Shown one piece after another: positions 12,455-25,475 of a stretch of DNA of 64,000 nucleotides (position 1 is the stretch's first letter; each line of letters starts with the position of its first letter). The position numbers were made by a program, and so were the translations under genes. The stretch covers positions 9,918,160-9,982,159 of the forward strand of contig CM035171.1 in assembly GCA_020205615.1 (NCBI GenBank). The letters run 5' to 3'. Below the pieces are notes generated by a model. That model had not been told where the DNA came from. It searched no databases and saw only the letters and a program-made list of their open reading frames with translations. Origin of the DNA: Panax quinquefolius. Lineage: Eukaryota; Streptophyta; Magnoliopsida; Apiales; Araliaceae.

Positions 12455-13090
12455 TGAATCAAAATAAACTCCTTTATTTTAATCAAATTTAAATCAAAAT
12501 AAAACTATTTTATTTTAATTTATCAATTTTGAATAAAATAAACTATTTTATTTTAATCAAAATTTTAATCAAAATAAACTCCTTTATTTTAATTAATTAT
12601 GGAATCGATTCCATGTATAAAAAAAAAAAATCTTTAATTAAAATAAACTCTCTTTTATTTTAATTAATTATGGAATCAATTCCATGTAAAAAAAAATTTT
12701 AAAGGAAACACGGATATTCTTTTCTATTCACAAATAAACTCCTTTATTTTGAATAATATGAAATCTTATTTCATATTTAAATAAACTCCTTTATTTAAGG
12801 AAATTAGGATTCTCTTTCACTATTCACAAATAAACTCTTTTATTTTGAATAATATGAAATCTATTTTCATATCTAAATAAACTCCTTTATTTAAGGAAAG
12901 ATGGAATCAAATAAACTCCTTTATTTTAGGAAAAATAAAATCAATTTCAACTCAATTAGTTATCATGGAATCCAATTCCAACTACAATTAGTTAGCATGA
13001 AATTCTAATTTTAAAATTAAAATAAAAACTTTTATTTTAAAATTAAAATAAACTTTTATTTAAAATTAAAATAAACTTTTTATTTTAATT
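12455..13090. repeat. Palindromic minisatellite AAATAAACTCCTTTATTT
   Basis: About thirteen copies of an 18-22 bp unit whose arms are complementary (AAATAAA ... TTTATTT). Examples start near 12,463, 12,571, 12,724, 12,775, 12,825, 12,873 and 12,906, and degenerate copies reach 13,063. Each could form a short hairpin in RNA or single-stranded DNA. Confidence 0.8.
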
Positions 13091-13095
13091 ATAAA

Positions 13096-13430
<335 letters not shown>

Positions 13431-13633
13431 TAATCATTATGATTTATTAAAAATTAAATTATTACATTATGGAATTTATATATAGGTTTTCAAAAATTAA
13501 AAAAAAAAATTTTTAACATTTTTTTTTTTTTTTTTAATAAATTTTATCTGATAAAATTATGCCCAATTAAATTATTCTAAACACATATCGATATCATATC
13601 AAATTAAAACAATTAATAATTAGCATAAAGGTT

Positions 13634-13652
13634 TGGCTCTACGATGCCCTTT
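13634..13652 (-). other. Copia primer-binding site
   Basis: The minus strand reads GGGCATCGTAGAGCCAAACC next to the LTR. This resembles the initiator-Met tRNA site TGGTATCAGAGCC with local changes. It sets the element's orientation as minus. Confidence 0.55.
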
Positions 13653-13660
13653 ATTAGGTT

Positions 13661-15511
13661 TGTAATATTAAGTAAACATATGATCAAATTGCAAAAAAAT
13701 AAGCGGAGCGTGCGTGTAAAATCGAGTTTAAAATTTTTACAAACCATATACGGATCACCCTTTATGCATAATTATTAATTAAGCGAAAAGATAAAGAATA
13801 AAATCATACCCTTGAAGATCGAGCTTCCTCGGTGCAAGTTCACCTCAAATCCTTTCGCGTTCGACTTGAATCACCGGGTTTGGTTCCTTCCTTTGATCGG
13901 CGTTAGCCACCCGAATGTTTGGCCTCTGAGGTGATCCACGAGGAAGAAGAAAAATTGAAGAAGAAGGGTGTTGGCTCTAAACCTAGTTTTTCTATCTACA
14001 TAGAAAAAGGTGTCTCTCTCAACAAATTGGAATTATATACGTATGTTGAAAAAAATCGACAATATCCATAATAAGACTCCTCTTATTTATAGATGTGGGC
14101 AACCCACCTTAACAATTAAGAAATTGGGTTTTATTTAATTAATTAAATTCTTTTAATTAATTAAGCTCCCTAATCTTATTAGGGATAATTAATTAAACTC
14201 TTTAACTAATTTTCCTTCCCTAATCTATTAGGAATAAATGAAATACTTATATTAAATTAATTCCTAAACTCTTTTAGAAATTAAAATAATAATAATTGTA
14301 ATAATATTAATAAGACTCCTCTTATTAATTTATATTTAATATTTCTAAAATATTAAATAATAAATATTAAGCTATTTAATTTATTACTATCACCATAGAT
14401 TAAATTAAATATACATAACTATATATTATTACGATTATGCCATTAACTTCTTAAATAATTATTCTTCCTTTTATGGTGTGACCCTTTAGGTTCTCCGTAT
14501 TAAGCAGGTTGTGAATAAATCAATTAGAACAATTCTAATCTTATTTAAATAAATAAATTAAACAATTAATTTATTTAAATAAATAATATTTATTCTCTGA
14601 TAGGGATAAGCCTCCCTAGCGATCAGCGACTTTCAGGATAATATAGATTTCAACATTAATCGTAAAAAGAACCTTTGAGTAAATAGTTCTAAAAATGATT
14701 GATCCTTCCACCATCTGATGTCCCGATTAAATATAAGGCGTGGAATTCTTGTCAAAGTCTTATTTTATTTAATTATATGTATTTCGACTCTTAAATGCCT
14801 GACTCAAATAATGCAAATTAGAAACTCCTTTCTAATTTCATTACGCCTTACACCCGAGGACTCTTTGGGTTGTCATTTATCGAATCACATAGGACATTTC
14901 TCTTCTTTTATTAGAAGTGGTAGATTCTTTATTGATCATACATTATCTCCATATACTGACTTATTATACCCAAGCATACCCTTTGATATACCCTAAGGGT
15001 CTTAAGGAATAAGTCGAAAGTATAACTCATCATACATAAGATCTTATGATGATCTCGAGTCGAGGATTACTTGTCTTTACTATCACTTCTGAGAATTCTA
15101 TTTGACGGTGAATAAAACTCCATTAGGTATTCCTTAGCGAGCCACGTTCGATTGAACTTATTCTCTAATAAGCACTACGTACTTGCTTTAGTCTCTCACA
15201 CAAATGATCGTGAGATCAATCATCCTCATCGATGAGCAAACAGCGTATGTACCGATCTATCAGGATTCACTAATCCCCGATTTAGTAATCGATGATTGGG
15301 AACTATTTTAGTTTTAAGCTTTCTAAAATTTAGATCTCATTAGAATGATCATCATCATTATTCTAAAAGCATTGCTTAAAACTATGGGTTTATCACATAT
15401 TATAAAACGACATCGTGTAGATAATTAAAAGCCTTTAATAAATTAATACTTTTTATTAATAAATGAATAAGATTATTACAAAGTATATGCTTTATCATCG
15501 AACATGATTGG
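13661..15511 (-). repeat. Copia 5' LTR
   Basis: Direct repeat of 6,278-8,117. It begins TGTAATATT and ends CATGATTGG on the plus strand. Differences from the left LTR are mainly small indels and changes near C/G-rich spots. Confidence 0.85.
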
Positions 15512-16222
15512 AGTAGCAAAGAATATTAATTAAATTTTAATGTTATATATTAGTATTTAGAAGAAACTAACTTATTATTAATATTTAATCAGCTAACTTT
15601 TAATGTTAAATATTAAATAAACTAACAAAGATATTAATTAAATGTATTTATAAAAATCGAGAATGAATAATTAAAACTTTAAAAAGCTAGATTGGGCTAT
15701 GAACTCGTGAAAATGGTCAAGTGGGGTAGTGTAGTGGGTTGTCGGAAGAACGATGCTTAGGCCGGATTGACAGACCAGGACCCAGGCCAGATCAAGCCGG
15801 GTTGTAAGTAAAAAAAGGTGGCCTCTTTACTGTCTAAGCAAACCGGGTCAGGCTAGGCCAAAAATTAAATTAAGTCGAACTCAAATCAGAACAAGATCGG
15901 GTCGCAGATCGTTTATACATCCCTACTTAAGAGATTACAATTTATTTGAAAAAAAACATTTCTCTGTATAGCTAAGGGAATAACAGTTAGACGCGGATCG
16001 GGGCATATATATAAAAAATTTGCAAATTGAAATTTTATGAAAGGATCAATGTATATATGTATTATGTCACTAAATGGTGATAGGGCCTATTGACTAACAT
16101 GATCAAGCTGCTACTTCAAAATAATAACATCATATAGGTATTAAAAAAAAAATACAAACTACATATATGATAGTATTGAGGTAAAATATTTTGTCCAAAA
16201 TATAGTACAAATCTTTCATATA
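15512..16222. other. Intergenic, no gene recognised
   Basis: AT-rich sequence containing a G/C-richer patch (15,700-15,910) with repeated CCGGGT and GGCC words. No open frame, RNA gene or known repeat is recognised. Confidence 0.5.
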
Positions 16223-17684
16223 AAACTAAAGGGATAAATCACTTTTTGGTCATTTATATTAAGTCGGTTTTTATTTTTGTTCTTGAAATTTTTTTTATTC
16301 TGATCGAATAATTGTCTTCTCGCGTATTACAAAATAGTCATTCTTCAATTTTAAATCAAGAAAAAAGCGAGCGAAAAAGCGACTTTAAGTGACCTCTCTT
16401 TTTGCTTACGTGGAACAACTTCACAGATTTTGCCATATCACTTCTCTTTTTGTTATCTTTAAACAAAGTGGAGTAGTAAAATTTATTATCTTTAAATAAT
16501 AATAATAATAATTTCAAAATAATAATAATAGTAATAGTAATAATTTTGAAATAATAATAATAAAATAATAAAAAATAATAATAATAATAATTTCAAAATA
16601 ATAATAATAATAATTTTGAAATAATAATAATAAAATATTAATAATATTAATAATAATAATTATTATTATTATTTTAAAATTATTATTATTATTATTTTAA
16701 AATTATTATTAATACTATTATTATTATTAAAAATTATTATTATTATACAATACTATTAATTTTACTCGAATTGTAAAATTATTAAACGTCCGCAGACCAC
16801 AGTTACGCAAACATGATACGGAAATCATTTATATTAATATTACTATTGAATTAGTTGGCATGTTAGTTGTTACGCAAACATTATTACATTTAATATTATA
16901 TTCTTTGAGAGTAAAATTAATAGTATTGTATAGTAGAACTTCGGTATTAATATTATATTCTTTGAGACTAGACAAAATTTTAATAATATGTAGAATTTTG
17001 GAGTAAAATTAATAAAATTGTATAATAATAATTTTAAAATAATAATAATAATAATTTTAAATAATAATAATAATAATAAATTTTATAAAAATTTAATTTT
17101 ATAAAATTAATTGTATTTGATAGTTTGTTCTCTCTGATTTGTATGAAATTTTTTTTTTTTATTTTAATGAATTATAAAAATGATTTGTCAAATTTATCCT
17201 TGCTCAAATAATTTAAATTAATAAATTAATAAAAATATTATGTTTTTAAATACACATAAACTTCATATAAAATATTTTTATAATTTATATTATCTTTTTA
17301 AAATTTGAAAAATTATTATTATTATTATTCTTATTATTATTATTTTAAAATTATTATTATTATTAATATTTTATTATTATTATTTTGAAATTATTATTAA
17401 TATTATTATTTAAAGATAATAAATTTTACTACTCCACTTTGTTTAAAGAAAACAAAGAGAAGTGATATGACAATAATCTATTAACTTCACGTAATCAAAA
17501 AAGATAGACCAGAACACACGATCGATTTTTTCGTCCAGCTTTTTTCGGACGGAAATTTGAAGTAATGATCATTTTCTAATATGTGAGAGTACAGTTATTC
17601 GTTTGTAATAAAAAAAAATTCGGTTACCAGAATGAAAATCGGATCCCAGTATAATGACCAAAAAGTGATTTATCCCAAACTAAA
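16223..17684. mobile_element. Foldback DNA transposon (MULE/hAT-like) with 8-bp target duplication
   Basis: The element at 16,231-17,676 starts GGGATAAATCACTTTTTGGT and ends with its exact inverse complement. Inverted arms extend imperfectly for about 280 bp: 16,231-16,510 pairs with 17,395-17,676. Both sides are flanked by AAACTAAA (16,223-16,230 and 17,677-17,684), an 8-bp target duplication. The interior is mostly (AAT)n on the left and (ATT)n on the right, with no transposase frame, so it is non-autonomous. Eight bases suggests hAT. Long arms suggest a Mutator-like foldback, with 9-bp duplications as the alternative. Confidence 0.85.
16495..17410. repeat. (AAT)n and (ATT)n microsatellite arrays
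   Basis: Clusters of AAT units at 16,495-16,660 and 17,035-17,075, and of ATT units at 16,660-16,745 and 17,315-17,410, all inside the foldback element. They partly mirror one another. Confidence 0.9.
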
Positions 17685-17756
17685 AATAAAGGAAAAAACA
17701 CATCATTTGTAAAAATAAATGCTGCATGTAGCTGGCCGGTGAAGAAATGGTTATAA

Positions 17757-17944
17757 TATAGAGTGGTGCTAGAGACACAAACTATTTTACAAACATTTTA
17801 CAAACAGCTGATGTGGCATACGCCACGTCAGCCTATTGATCAACAAATTGTTTAATGTAGTCTTGATTCCCAATGATAGGGTGGCGTGGGTATGCCACAT
17901 CATTTGTTTTGTAAAATAGTTTGTGTCTCTAGCATTATTCTATA
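17757..17944. mobile_element. 188-bp MITE
   Basis: Terminal inverted repeats run from TATAGAGTGGTGCTAGAGAC on the left, with the complementary end at 17,910-17,944. The arms share GCTAGAGACACAAACTATTT. The centre carries a second, imperfect inverted pair around GATGTGGCATACGCCAC. It has no coding capacity. The superfamily is unclear. Confidence 0.75.
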
Positions 17945-17999
17945 ATATATTCAAAGCACGTGCTCACGAGTCGACGAGGACTCCCGGCTTGACTTTGTT

Positions 18000-18017
18000 T
18001 GTAAGACCCCAAATTAT
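18000..18017 (+). repeat. 18-bp stub of a plus-strand chromovirus LTR
   Basis: TGTAAGACCCCAAATTAT is exactly the start of the plus-strand LTRs at 43,969 and 62,595. It is cut off after 18 bp by the LTR of element B. This suggests that B inserted into, or recombined with, an earlier LTR. Confidence 0.6.
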
Positions 18018-20736
18018 TGTGGCGCCCCCAAAATAGGTATACATCACCCATTACGAGTTGTCGATACATGATGCGAAGCAACTACTACAACTTTATTATT
18101 ACTGCTTGATAAAGCGTGAGTTTGAATACAAATATTATCTTACAGAGCAATATCTATACTCAAATAAATCCTCATCACATTTATTGATACATTATTTTAC
18201 AAAAATGGTGAGGACTACTAAACAATTCTTTCTAAAACCTTCATTCCATTACCCAGAGCTAAATACTTTCATTTATATTCTAGCCTCACGAGAAGAAAAA
18301 TGGAACAAAAAGGAAAAGGGTGAGCTCAACTAGCCCGATAAAGAATATTATGACTAAGATAATATCTGACAAATTATCGTTAGTCTTCAGCGAGGGGAAA
18401 AATCTAATAGAATCTGATAGGCAACAAATTTTAAATCAATATTAGCGGTGAAATAATAATTCATTAGAAGAGTTAAGTAGAGAATGCAAACTACTATCTT
18501 ACATGTATGAATTTAAAAGTTCATCGTCTATCTTTTATCCTGTAACATCAATCGATATACATACGGAATCAAATATTCATCTTTTTGCACTCTGGGCGAA
18601 GATATTCATCGATTAAGTCGTATTCATCTAAACACTGTTCATCTTTGCCTTCTGACGAAAGATATTCTTGAGAAATCATTCATCTTTGCCTTCTGGGCGA
18701 AGATATTCAATAATATCATCATTTAAGGCGAGGATGATGAAAAATATTTTAAAAAAAGCGAATCGATTGAAACAAAATGGTGAGGATTAAGGATTAAGGA
18801 TTAGTACTTTGTTTTATCCATGTTCAAAAATACCTCAAAAATAATCATAGTGGTGTAAAATTGAGAATGATCAAAACATGGATCTGATCAAAGCTAGTAT
18901 CCAGAATAGATATTTTGGACAAAAGAAGAAATTTTATTTTTGAATAGTCATAGTATAGTGAATAGTGTAGTATCGTGAATAGTCTCAGTATCGTGAATAG
19001 TAACTCAGACACCAAAGATAAAAATTCTTAAAAAAATATCTTACTGCGTGAATAGTTCGTGAATAGTAACTCGTGAATAGTAACTCGTGAATAGTAACTC
19101 ATGAATAGTAACTTCATGAATAGTAACCCAGAGCATGAAAAAGTTCAAATTTGATAAAAAGTTCAACCGATATTTGACATAATGATATTGAAGAAATAAT
19201 ATCATTTGAGAAGAAAATAACATCCACTTACCTCGAAAGATTAGTACTTCATTTGGAATCACAGGGTATAGTCTTTGAAGGAGGGAACTTTGCCGTCTAA
19301 CAATACTCAAAGTATACTCAAAATACTCACAAGAATAAACTCGATAATATAGAGAGAAAACTTGAGTTTAAACGGTGTGATTTTCAATTCTAAACTAAGC
19401 ACCTATTTATAGGAAAATCTTTAGAAACAAAGCAGAAAATTTAATATAATATTATTATTTATAATAAAATTTTCCTCGCCAACCTTCAAGAACTGAATTC
19501 AGCTCATTCAACCCACATGTAACACACCATAATGAAAAAAACGTTTTTCTAATTTTAAATATTTTAAACTTCCAAAATCAATTATTTGAACTTGAACTTC
19601 AATAATTCATAATAAATAGCCCTTTCATCAGAAAATTCGAATCTCGCGAGTTTTTATAGGAAATTCAATTCTCTACAACTTTGCAGAAGAAAGTTTTCCA
19701 AATTCCAAATAGAAATTGGCCCGAAATCCACAAGCGAGGCGATTTTTGAAATTTATAATCAAATTTCGATTCGATAAATGGGGTCCTTGACATGTTTAAC
19801 ATGTTTTAAACATTTATTGCAACAAAAATACTCTTCCTCCTCGTATACTCATATATCCCACATTCGTTGTAAAAATATCACCATTATTATATTATTAAAA
19901 TATAATAATATATTTAAATAATTATTTTATCGAGAAAAGATAAAATTTCAATTTTCAACAATTGTCACATTAAAATTTTCTCCATCTATATCCACATAAA
20001 ATCAATATTTTCCTCATCATATGAATCAATAATTAATTATTCACAAATAATATTACTGAGAATCCTGATATTAATGACGAGGCGGTTCGAGAAAGAGGGG
20101 CTTTCGATAAAATTTCTTCTTCTGGTAGCCTTGATTAGGTGACCAAACCTCTCCTTAGAGCGAACTTTCTAGACATTGCCAATAATGTTATCTAATAATA
20201 TTATTAGGATAATATGAATTATTGCCGATAATGAAAAATCTTGTGTAATGTGATTATTGAAACAATGATGATATAAAATATCAATATGACAATTATTAAA
20301 TCGATAAAATCTTTGAGCGGTAATTCTTTGTAACCATTATTGAGTAGTGCCTTCTTACGTAAGAATCAATAATTGGTGCAATCTGGTGTCTTCTTGTGTT
20401 TTAACCAGGGTATTTTTAACGAGTATTACTTGATAACAACTTCTGTAGATTATTTTTAAACAACTTATATTTGTCGTTTTTCTTCATCGATCGCTTTTCA
20501 GTTATGGGGCCCACACATGCATTTTTGCCGTAAATGCGAATATTCCACAAGCGATCTGAATATTCCACGACCAAACGAATATTCAAAGCAATGATGAATA
20601 TTTTATAACCACTTGCTTATTTTGAAATATTTGCGTATTTTACCCTAACTATCCACATTAATCAAATCAACCCTTACTATTTTAAAATAATAAATAGAAA
20701 ATTAAATTTCATTAATAATAAGTTGGGGTCTTCTGA
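18018..20736 (-). repeat. Chromovirus B 3' LTR (family II)
   Basis: Begins TGTGGCGCCCC and ends GGGGTCTTCTGA, where the expected end is TCTTACA, so the terminus is garbled. It contains TTTGC...AAAGATATTC modules (18,565-18,710), GTGAATAGTAACTC tandem repeats (about 19,045-19,130) and a TATA box at 19,403-19,411. The 91-residue frame at 18,058-18,333 is LTR sequence, not a gene. Confidence 0.85.
19403..19411 (-). promoter_or_regulatory. TATA box of the chromovirus B 3' LTR
   Basis: The minus strand reads TATAAATAG at the position conserved in all family-II LTRs here (compare 39,448, 45,328, 52,405 and 58,186). Confidence 0.55.
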
Positions 20737-21480
20737 CCTCCCTCCTTATGAAATTTCGTCCTCGAAATTGGCGTCACGATACAGTGTTTGAAAAGGTGAG
20801 GATACCTCGCTTTCATTTCGTTTCAATTCCAGGTCATTTCCTCTATAGCATGATTCCTCCACAAAACTTTAACTTGTGGTATGACCTTTCTTGGCGTGGG
20901 ACATGCTCCTTCTATCCAAAATCTTGGCGGTACCTCCTACATACGTTAAGTCTTGGCTATCTCGTCAGATTTCTAACTCTATAGCGTGGTTCGGGTCTTT
21001 CACATATTTCTGAAATGCGGATATGTGAAACACATTATGAACACGAGACATACTTCGAGAGGTAGCTTGAGTCTATAGGCTACATTTCCTACTCGGTCGA
21101 GAATTTGAAATGGACCGATAAATCGTGGATTGAGCTTTCCTCTCTTCCCAAATCTTGTAACTCCCTTCCGTGGAGCGACTTCATGATAATCATGATCCCT
21201 ACACTAAATTCCGTCCTTTCGATGAAGATCCGCATAACTCTTTTGTCGATCTTGTCTTGGTTTGTATCGTTGTCGAATCATTTGGATCTTTTAAAGTAGA
21301 TCATACGTCTTAACTTCGGGTCCCAACAATGTTGCTTCACCCACCTCGTCCCAACATATTGGAAGCGACACTTTCGTCCATATAATGCTTGAATGGAGCT
21401 ACACCTATACTTGCACGATAGCTTTGTTGTTGTAGGAGAATTCCACTGATGGTAAATACTTATCAAGCGCCCTTGAAGTC
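20737..21480 (-). pseudogene. Chromovirus B integrase C-terminus and chromodomain-like tail
   Basis: The interior end carries a CCTCCCTCC polypurine complement next to the LTR. The minus strand then encodes the last part of the polyprotein. A chromodomain-like segment (VKVLW-type core, ILD start) lies near 20,760-20,960. A YRLxLPP/VFHxS-type block follows in the homologous region of D (62,150-62,360). Chromodomains steer integration toward heterochromatin. The frame is broken several times. Confidence 0.7.
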
Positions 21481-22250
21481 TAGGACCTGAGTCTTAATAA
21501 ATCTTGAGTTTGAATAGTCCTTTACGATTGTCGTGGTTTGAGGATGGTATGCGAACGAATCGTAAATCCGTGCCCGTAGCTTTTTGCAAAGCTAACCCAA
21601 AATCTTGAAGTGAATCTTGGGTCGCGATCAAAACTATGGATCTGGCATGCCATGCGACCTCACAATCTCATTCACGTACACATACTAGCAAGGCGTTCGA
21701 GTGAATAAGTCTCCGTGTCGGCAAGAAATGAAGCGGACTTGGTTAATCTATCAACAATAACCCAAATAGCATTGATGCCTTGAGAAATAGTAGGAAGACC
21801 CGTGTGAAATCCATGGTAATGTGTTCCCACTTCCATTTAGGAATCTCAAGTGGTTCAGCGGACCCTTAGGTACTAGATCTTCTCGCCTTTACCGTTGACA
21901 AGTTAAACACATTGAGATAAACTTTGCAATCTCTCTCTTCGTATTGTTCCACCAAAATGTATGTGAAGATCACGATACATTTTAGTACTTCAGGATGGAT
22001 TGCAAATGGTGTATTGTGTGCCTCCATCATAATCTTGTACTTCAAATCCAGTCGTTAGGAACCACAAAGTCTAAAGTGGACTCGAAGTATTCCTTCTTCA
22101 TCAATTCTCGCTTAGGAATAGCTCCTTCTTGTACTTTCTTCTTCATACGCATCGGCTCAAGATTCGGTGGCTTGAAAGCGACCTTAACTTTTTCTATTAA
22201 AGTTGGCTCTGTCGTATACTTGACATCATCGCTTTTCGTTCACGCATATG
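21480..22250 (-). pseudogene. Chromovirus B integrase
   Basis: The minus strand encodes AIWVIVDRLTKSA near 21,720-21,780, the hallmark integrase-core block of plant Ty3/gypsy elements. The zinc-binding region lies upstream (21,880-22,060), with a CLTCQ-type segment. The integrase would join cDNA ends to host DNA. Multiple indels break the frame. The 111-residue plus-strand frame at 21,995-22,330 is an antisense shadow. Confidence 0.75.
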
Positions 22251-22269
22251 ATCTTCTACTCAATAGCGT

Positions 22270-22710
22270 CATTTACCACGTTCGCTTTTCGAGGATGGTA
22301 TTGAATAGTGTGGTCGTAGTCTTTCGATAGCTCGAGCCAGCGTCATTGCTTAGCGTGTTGAGTTCTTTTGAGTGAAGAAATATTTAAGGCTTTTATGGTG
22401 CGAATATATCTCCACTTTCTCCCCATATAGATAGTGCCTCCATATCTTTTTAGCGGCAGCAGCTTGCTGCATGACTCTAGATCATGAGTAGGATAATTCC
22501 TCTCATACTCTTTAAGTTATCGCGAGGCATAGGCTATGACTTTCCCCGTTGCATGAGAACACATCCTAACCCTTTGCACGAAGCATCATTTGTAGATAAC
22601 AAATCCATCCGAACCGGATGGTATTGTTAGAGCAGTCTTAGAAATAAGTCTCTCTTAAGCTCTTGGAAACTCTTCTCGCATTCTTCGCTCCAAGCGAATT
22701 TTGTATCCTT
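22270..22710 (-). pseudogene. Chromovirus B RNase H
   Basis: Positioned between RT and integrase. The minus strand reads through an AYASRQL-like block around 22,500-22,540 and an IPSGSDG-like (SDAS equivalent) block near 22,600-22,625. The frame is interrupted. It would degrade the RNA strand of the cDNA hybrid. Confidence 0.65.
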
Positions 22711-22719
22711 AGGAGTTAA

Positions 22720-23470
22720 ATTTGAGTTAATGGAGTAGCGATTAGAAAACCCTTCCACGAATCTCAGATAATAACCCATTTAAGCCCAAAAAGCTACGTG
22801 CTTTTGATCATCGACTTGGTTGCTCCAACTTTGTATTGCTTCAATCTTGGCCGGATCAGCCAGATACTCCGTGTTTCGACACCACGTGCCCGAGGAATGC
22901 TACTTCCTCAAGCGAACTTCGCATTTCTTCAATTTGGCATATAGTTTGTTTTCACGAAGCCTTTGGAGTACCGACTTCAAATGGTGCTCATGATCTTCAC
23001 GACTTTTGGAATATATAAGGATGTCATCGATAAAAACAACAACGAAATGATCAAATATTCCTTGAATACTCGGTTCATCATATCCATGAAAGCAGCGGGA
23101 GCATTAGTCGATCAGAAAAGACATGACTAAGAATTCATAATGCCCGTCTCAGGAGTTCTAAAAGCGGTCTTTGGAATATCCTCGATTCTAATCTTTTGGT
23201 GATGATATCGAGCGAAGATCGATTTTTGAAAAAATTGTGCCCTTGCGGTGGTCAAACAAGTCATCAATCTGAGGTAGAGGATACTATTCTTGATGGTGAC
23301 ATGGTTGATTCGATAGTCGATCTGAAATCGCATACTCCGTCTTTCTTCTTTACAAATAAAGCAGGAGGAGCACCCGAGGAGATGTAACTGGGGCGAATGA
23401 AGCCGATGTCCAACAATTCTGTAGTTGGACCTTTAACTCTGAAGTTGATAGGAGCCATTCGATATGGGGT
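22720..23470 (-). pseudogene. Chromovirus B reverse transcriptase
   Basis: The polymerase box [10 protein letters not shown] is intact on the minus strand (FIDDIL codons at 23,034-23,017). Upstream are EDIPKTAFRT (23,160-23,190), NHVTIKN (about 23,300) and [11 protein letters not shown] with FVKKKDG (23,330-23,425), the normal order of fingers-palm motifs. Downstream at 22,790-22,910 is GHVVSKHG-like sequence. The motifs lie in at least three frames. Either the copy is dead or the consensus has indels. Confidence 0.8.
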
Positions 23471-23479
23471 TTTAGAAAT

Positions 23480-24130
23480 GGGCTTTGTGCGGAGTTGAGA
23501 TCAATAAAGAATTGACTTCACGTTACGGGGTAGGCAGGAAGTTCTTGAAATCGTCGGGAAAGTCGATAACAACGGGAATATTATTCAAATTTGGCGTGTC
23601 TTTATTCAAATCCATAACATGGGCTAAGAAAGCTTGACATCAGTTTTCAATAAGCGAATAGCTTTATGATTAGATATAGCGGTGATTGATTTTAATGGTT
23701 TAGTTGCTTGAATTAAATACAAGCGGGTTGGTTAGGAATATGAAAACTAATGACCTTACGAAAACAATCAATTTTGGCATGATGAGTAGTTAACGATCGA
23801 TCCCTAAAATCACATCAAAAGCAAGTATCTTTAAAGAGATAAGGTCAGCGGTAAGGTGATGGTGCCGACTTGAATCAAACAAGATTTATAAGCGGTGGAT
23901 GTGATGAAAGTTTCTCTCTAGCGGAATTTCCACGAGATAGGTTGAAGTCTAATTTCTCGAGTCGAGTTTAAGCGTTGAGCACATGCGGGAGAGATAAATG
24001 AATGGGTATGCCGGTATCAAGTAAAGGTATAAACTTAGCGAGAATTTATAAATAGCTTACCGTGATCACCTCGTTTGGGTTCTCGCATTATGACCGATCT
24101 GACAACAAGCGCTCTTCCGGAATCGTTGAC
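23480..24130 (-). pseudogene. Chromovirus B aspartic protease region
   Basis: Homologous to 59,235-59,530 of element D, which leads into GIDWLTSHHAKIDC just before RT. In B the corresponding minus-strand sequence is present but frame-broken, and the active-site DSG triplet cannot be read cleanly. The protease would cut the Gag-Pol polyprotein. Confidence 0.55.
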
Positions 24131-24169
24131 TTTGACTTTTGGGAACGATCTTTTGAGTCACCGAATCCC

Positions 24170-25250
24170 CATTGAACTAGGTTTACTCTCTTGTCTGATC
24201 TCGGCGATATGTCCTTCCTTTCCACAATTATAGCGTATACCTTGAGCTGTTGTGGGCGGTTTTGGTGATATGTCTCTCTTTTCGCATTTGTAGCATATAT
24301 GGCCGGTGGTCGTTCTCCTCCCTTAGAACCGATTCTTCTTAAGCCTTTGTCGTCTTCACATGGTCGTTGTTAAATCTCCTCTTTTTAAAATCTCCTCGAC
24401 TCGCTTCTTCTATTTTCATGGCCATGATTACCACGGAGTGGTTACCATTTTGTCAAATCTGTTTCTTTCTCCATTTGGTTATCATTATTACATTGGTTCT
24501 TTATCTACGAGTGCGATCACTGGTTGTGGTCCCTCGGTTGGCCGTACTCGTTATCTCGCATTTCTAATAATTGAGCCCATTTTACAACATCTGAATAGAG
24601 AAAATTTATGAGAAATGAGATCTTGGCGTATCTTGGGTTTCAAACCTCTAAGAAACATCCGCGTCATCGTTCCTCATTCTCCACCAAATGAGGTCTGAAA
24701 CTGGATAACTCTGCAAACTTTGCCTCGTCTTTGAGACACCGTCGTGTTGTTACTGCTCGATCTAATAAACTCCACTTCCTTCCGTATAGCCGAACACTTT
24801 CGAGGAAAGTATTTGTCATTAAATAGTTCTGAAAGCGTCTCCCCGAGACATCTTTGAGTCTTGCAATTTGGATGGAGTGCGCTTCACTGAGACTCCCACC
24901 GATGAGTGCGCCTCGCCACGGAACATAAAGGTGGCGAATGGAACCATCTGTTCTCCGTGCATCCCAAGACATCGAATATCTTGGTAATTTGCTTGACCCG
25001 TGTTTCGCCGTGATCGGATCGGCTTTCCCTTAAATTACGGTGGTCCCGACTCTTTGAGCTGCTTGTTTGTGACAACTTGGTGAATTCTATCATTTCCTCT
25101 CGTATTTTGAACACGAGTCTCCTCAAATGCGATTTTGCATGAGCTGCAAAAAGCTTCTAAACATCCCCTCGTTCATCATCGCTTTCCGGTGGTGTTGTTC
25201 GCGGGAGGAACATTGCCCGACTGTTACACGTTCTCCTCGTTGGTGAGTCT
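24170..25250 (-). pseudogene. Chromovirus B gag with two CCHC knuckles
   Basis: The capsid-type block EAKFAELSSFRPHLVENEER is encoded at about 24,664-24,730 on the minus strand. Upstream are a KxxxxYGRKWSLL stretch and W-rich gag sequence up to about 25,200. Two zinc-knuckle remnants (CxKCGKKGH type) lie at 24,170-24,300. Gag packages element RNA into particles. Lengths and frames are disturbed by indels. Confidence 0.7.
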
Positions 25251-25475
25251 GAGGCGTCTCCACGGTCTCATTTCCATTGTTAATATTCTCGATTCGACAT
25301 TCTCAAATCTTGTCGTAAAACAAGGGTTAATTAAGGAAATCAATATATCACATAATATCCTTATATCTTGACCACTAAAAAATAAGCTTAGGTAGGACAC
25401 CTTTAGCGAAGGAGGATTTACTCGTCTCTCCCCTCTAGTTCTATTCCCAGATCTCATGGAGATCATATCCTAAGC

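Noticed and set aside
18058..18333. 91-residue plus-strand open frame, and similar ones at 50,921-51,208, 25,966-26,169 and 57,189-57,461
   Set aside because: All lie in the same region of family-II LTRs, shift or vanish between copies and have low-complexity composition. They are LTR shadows.
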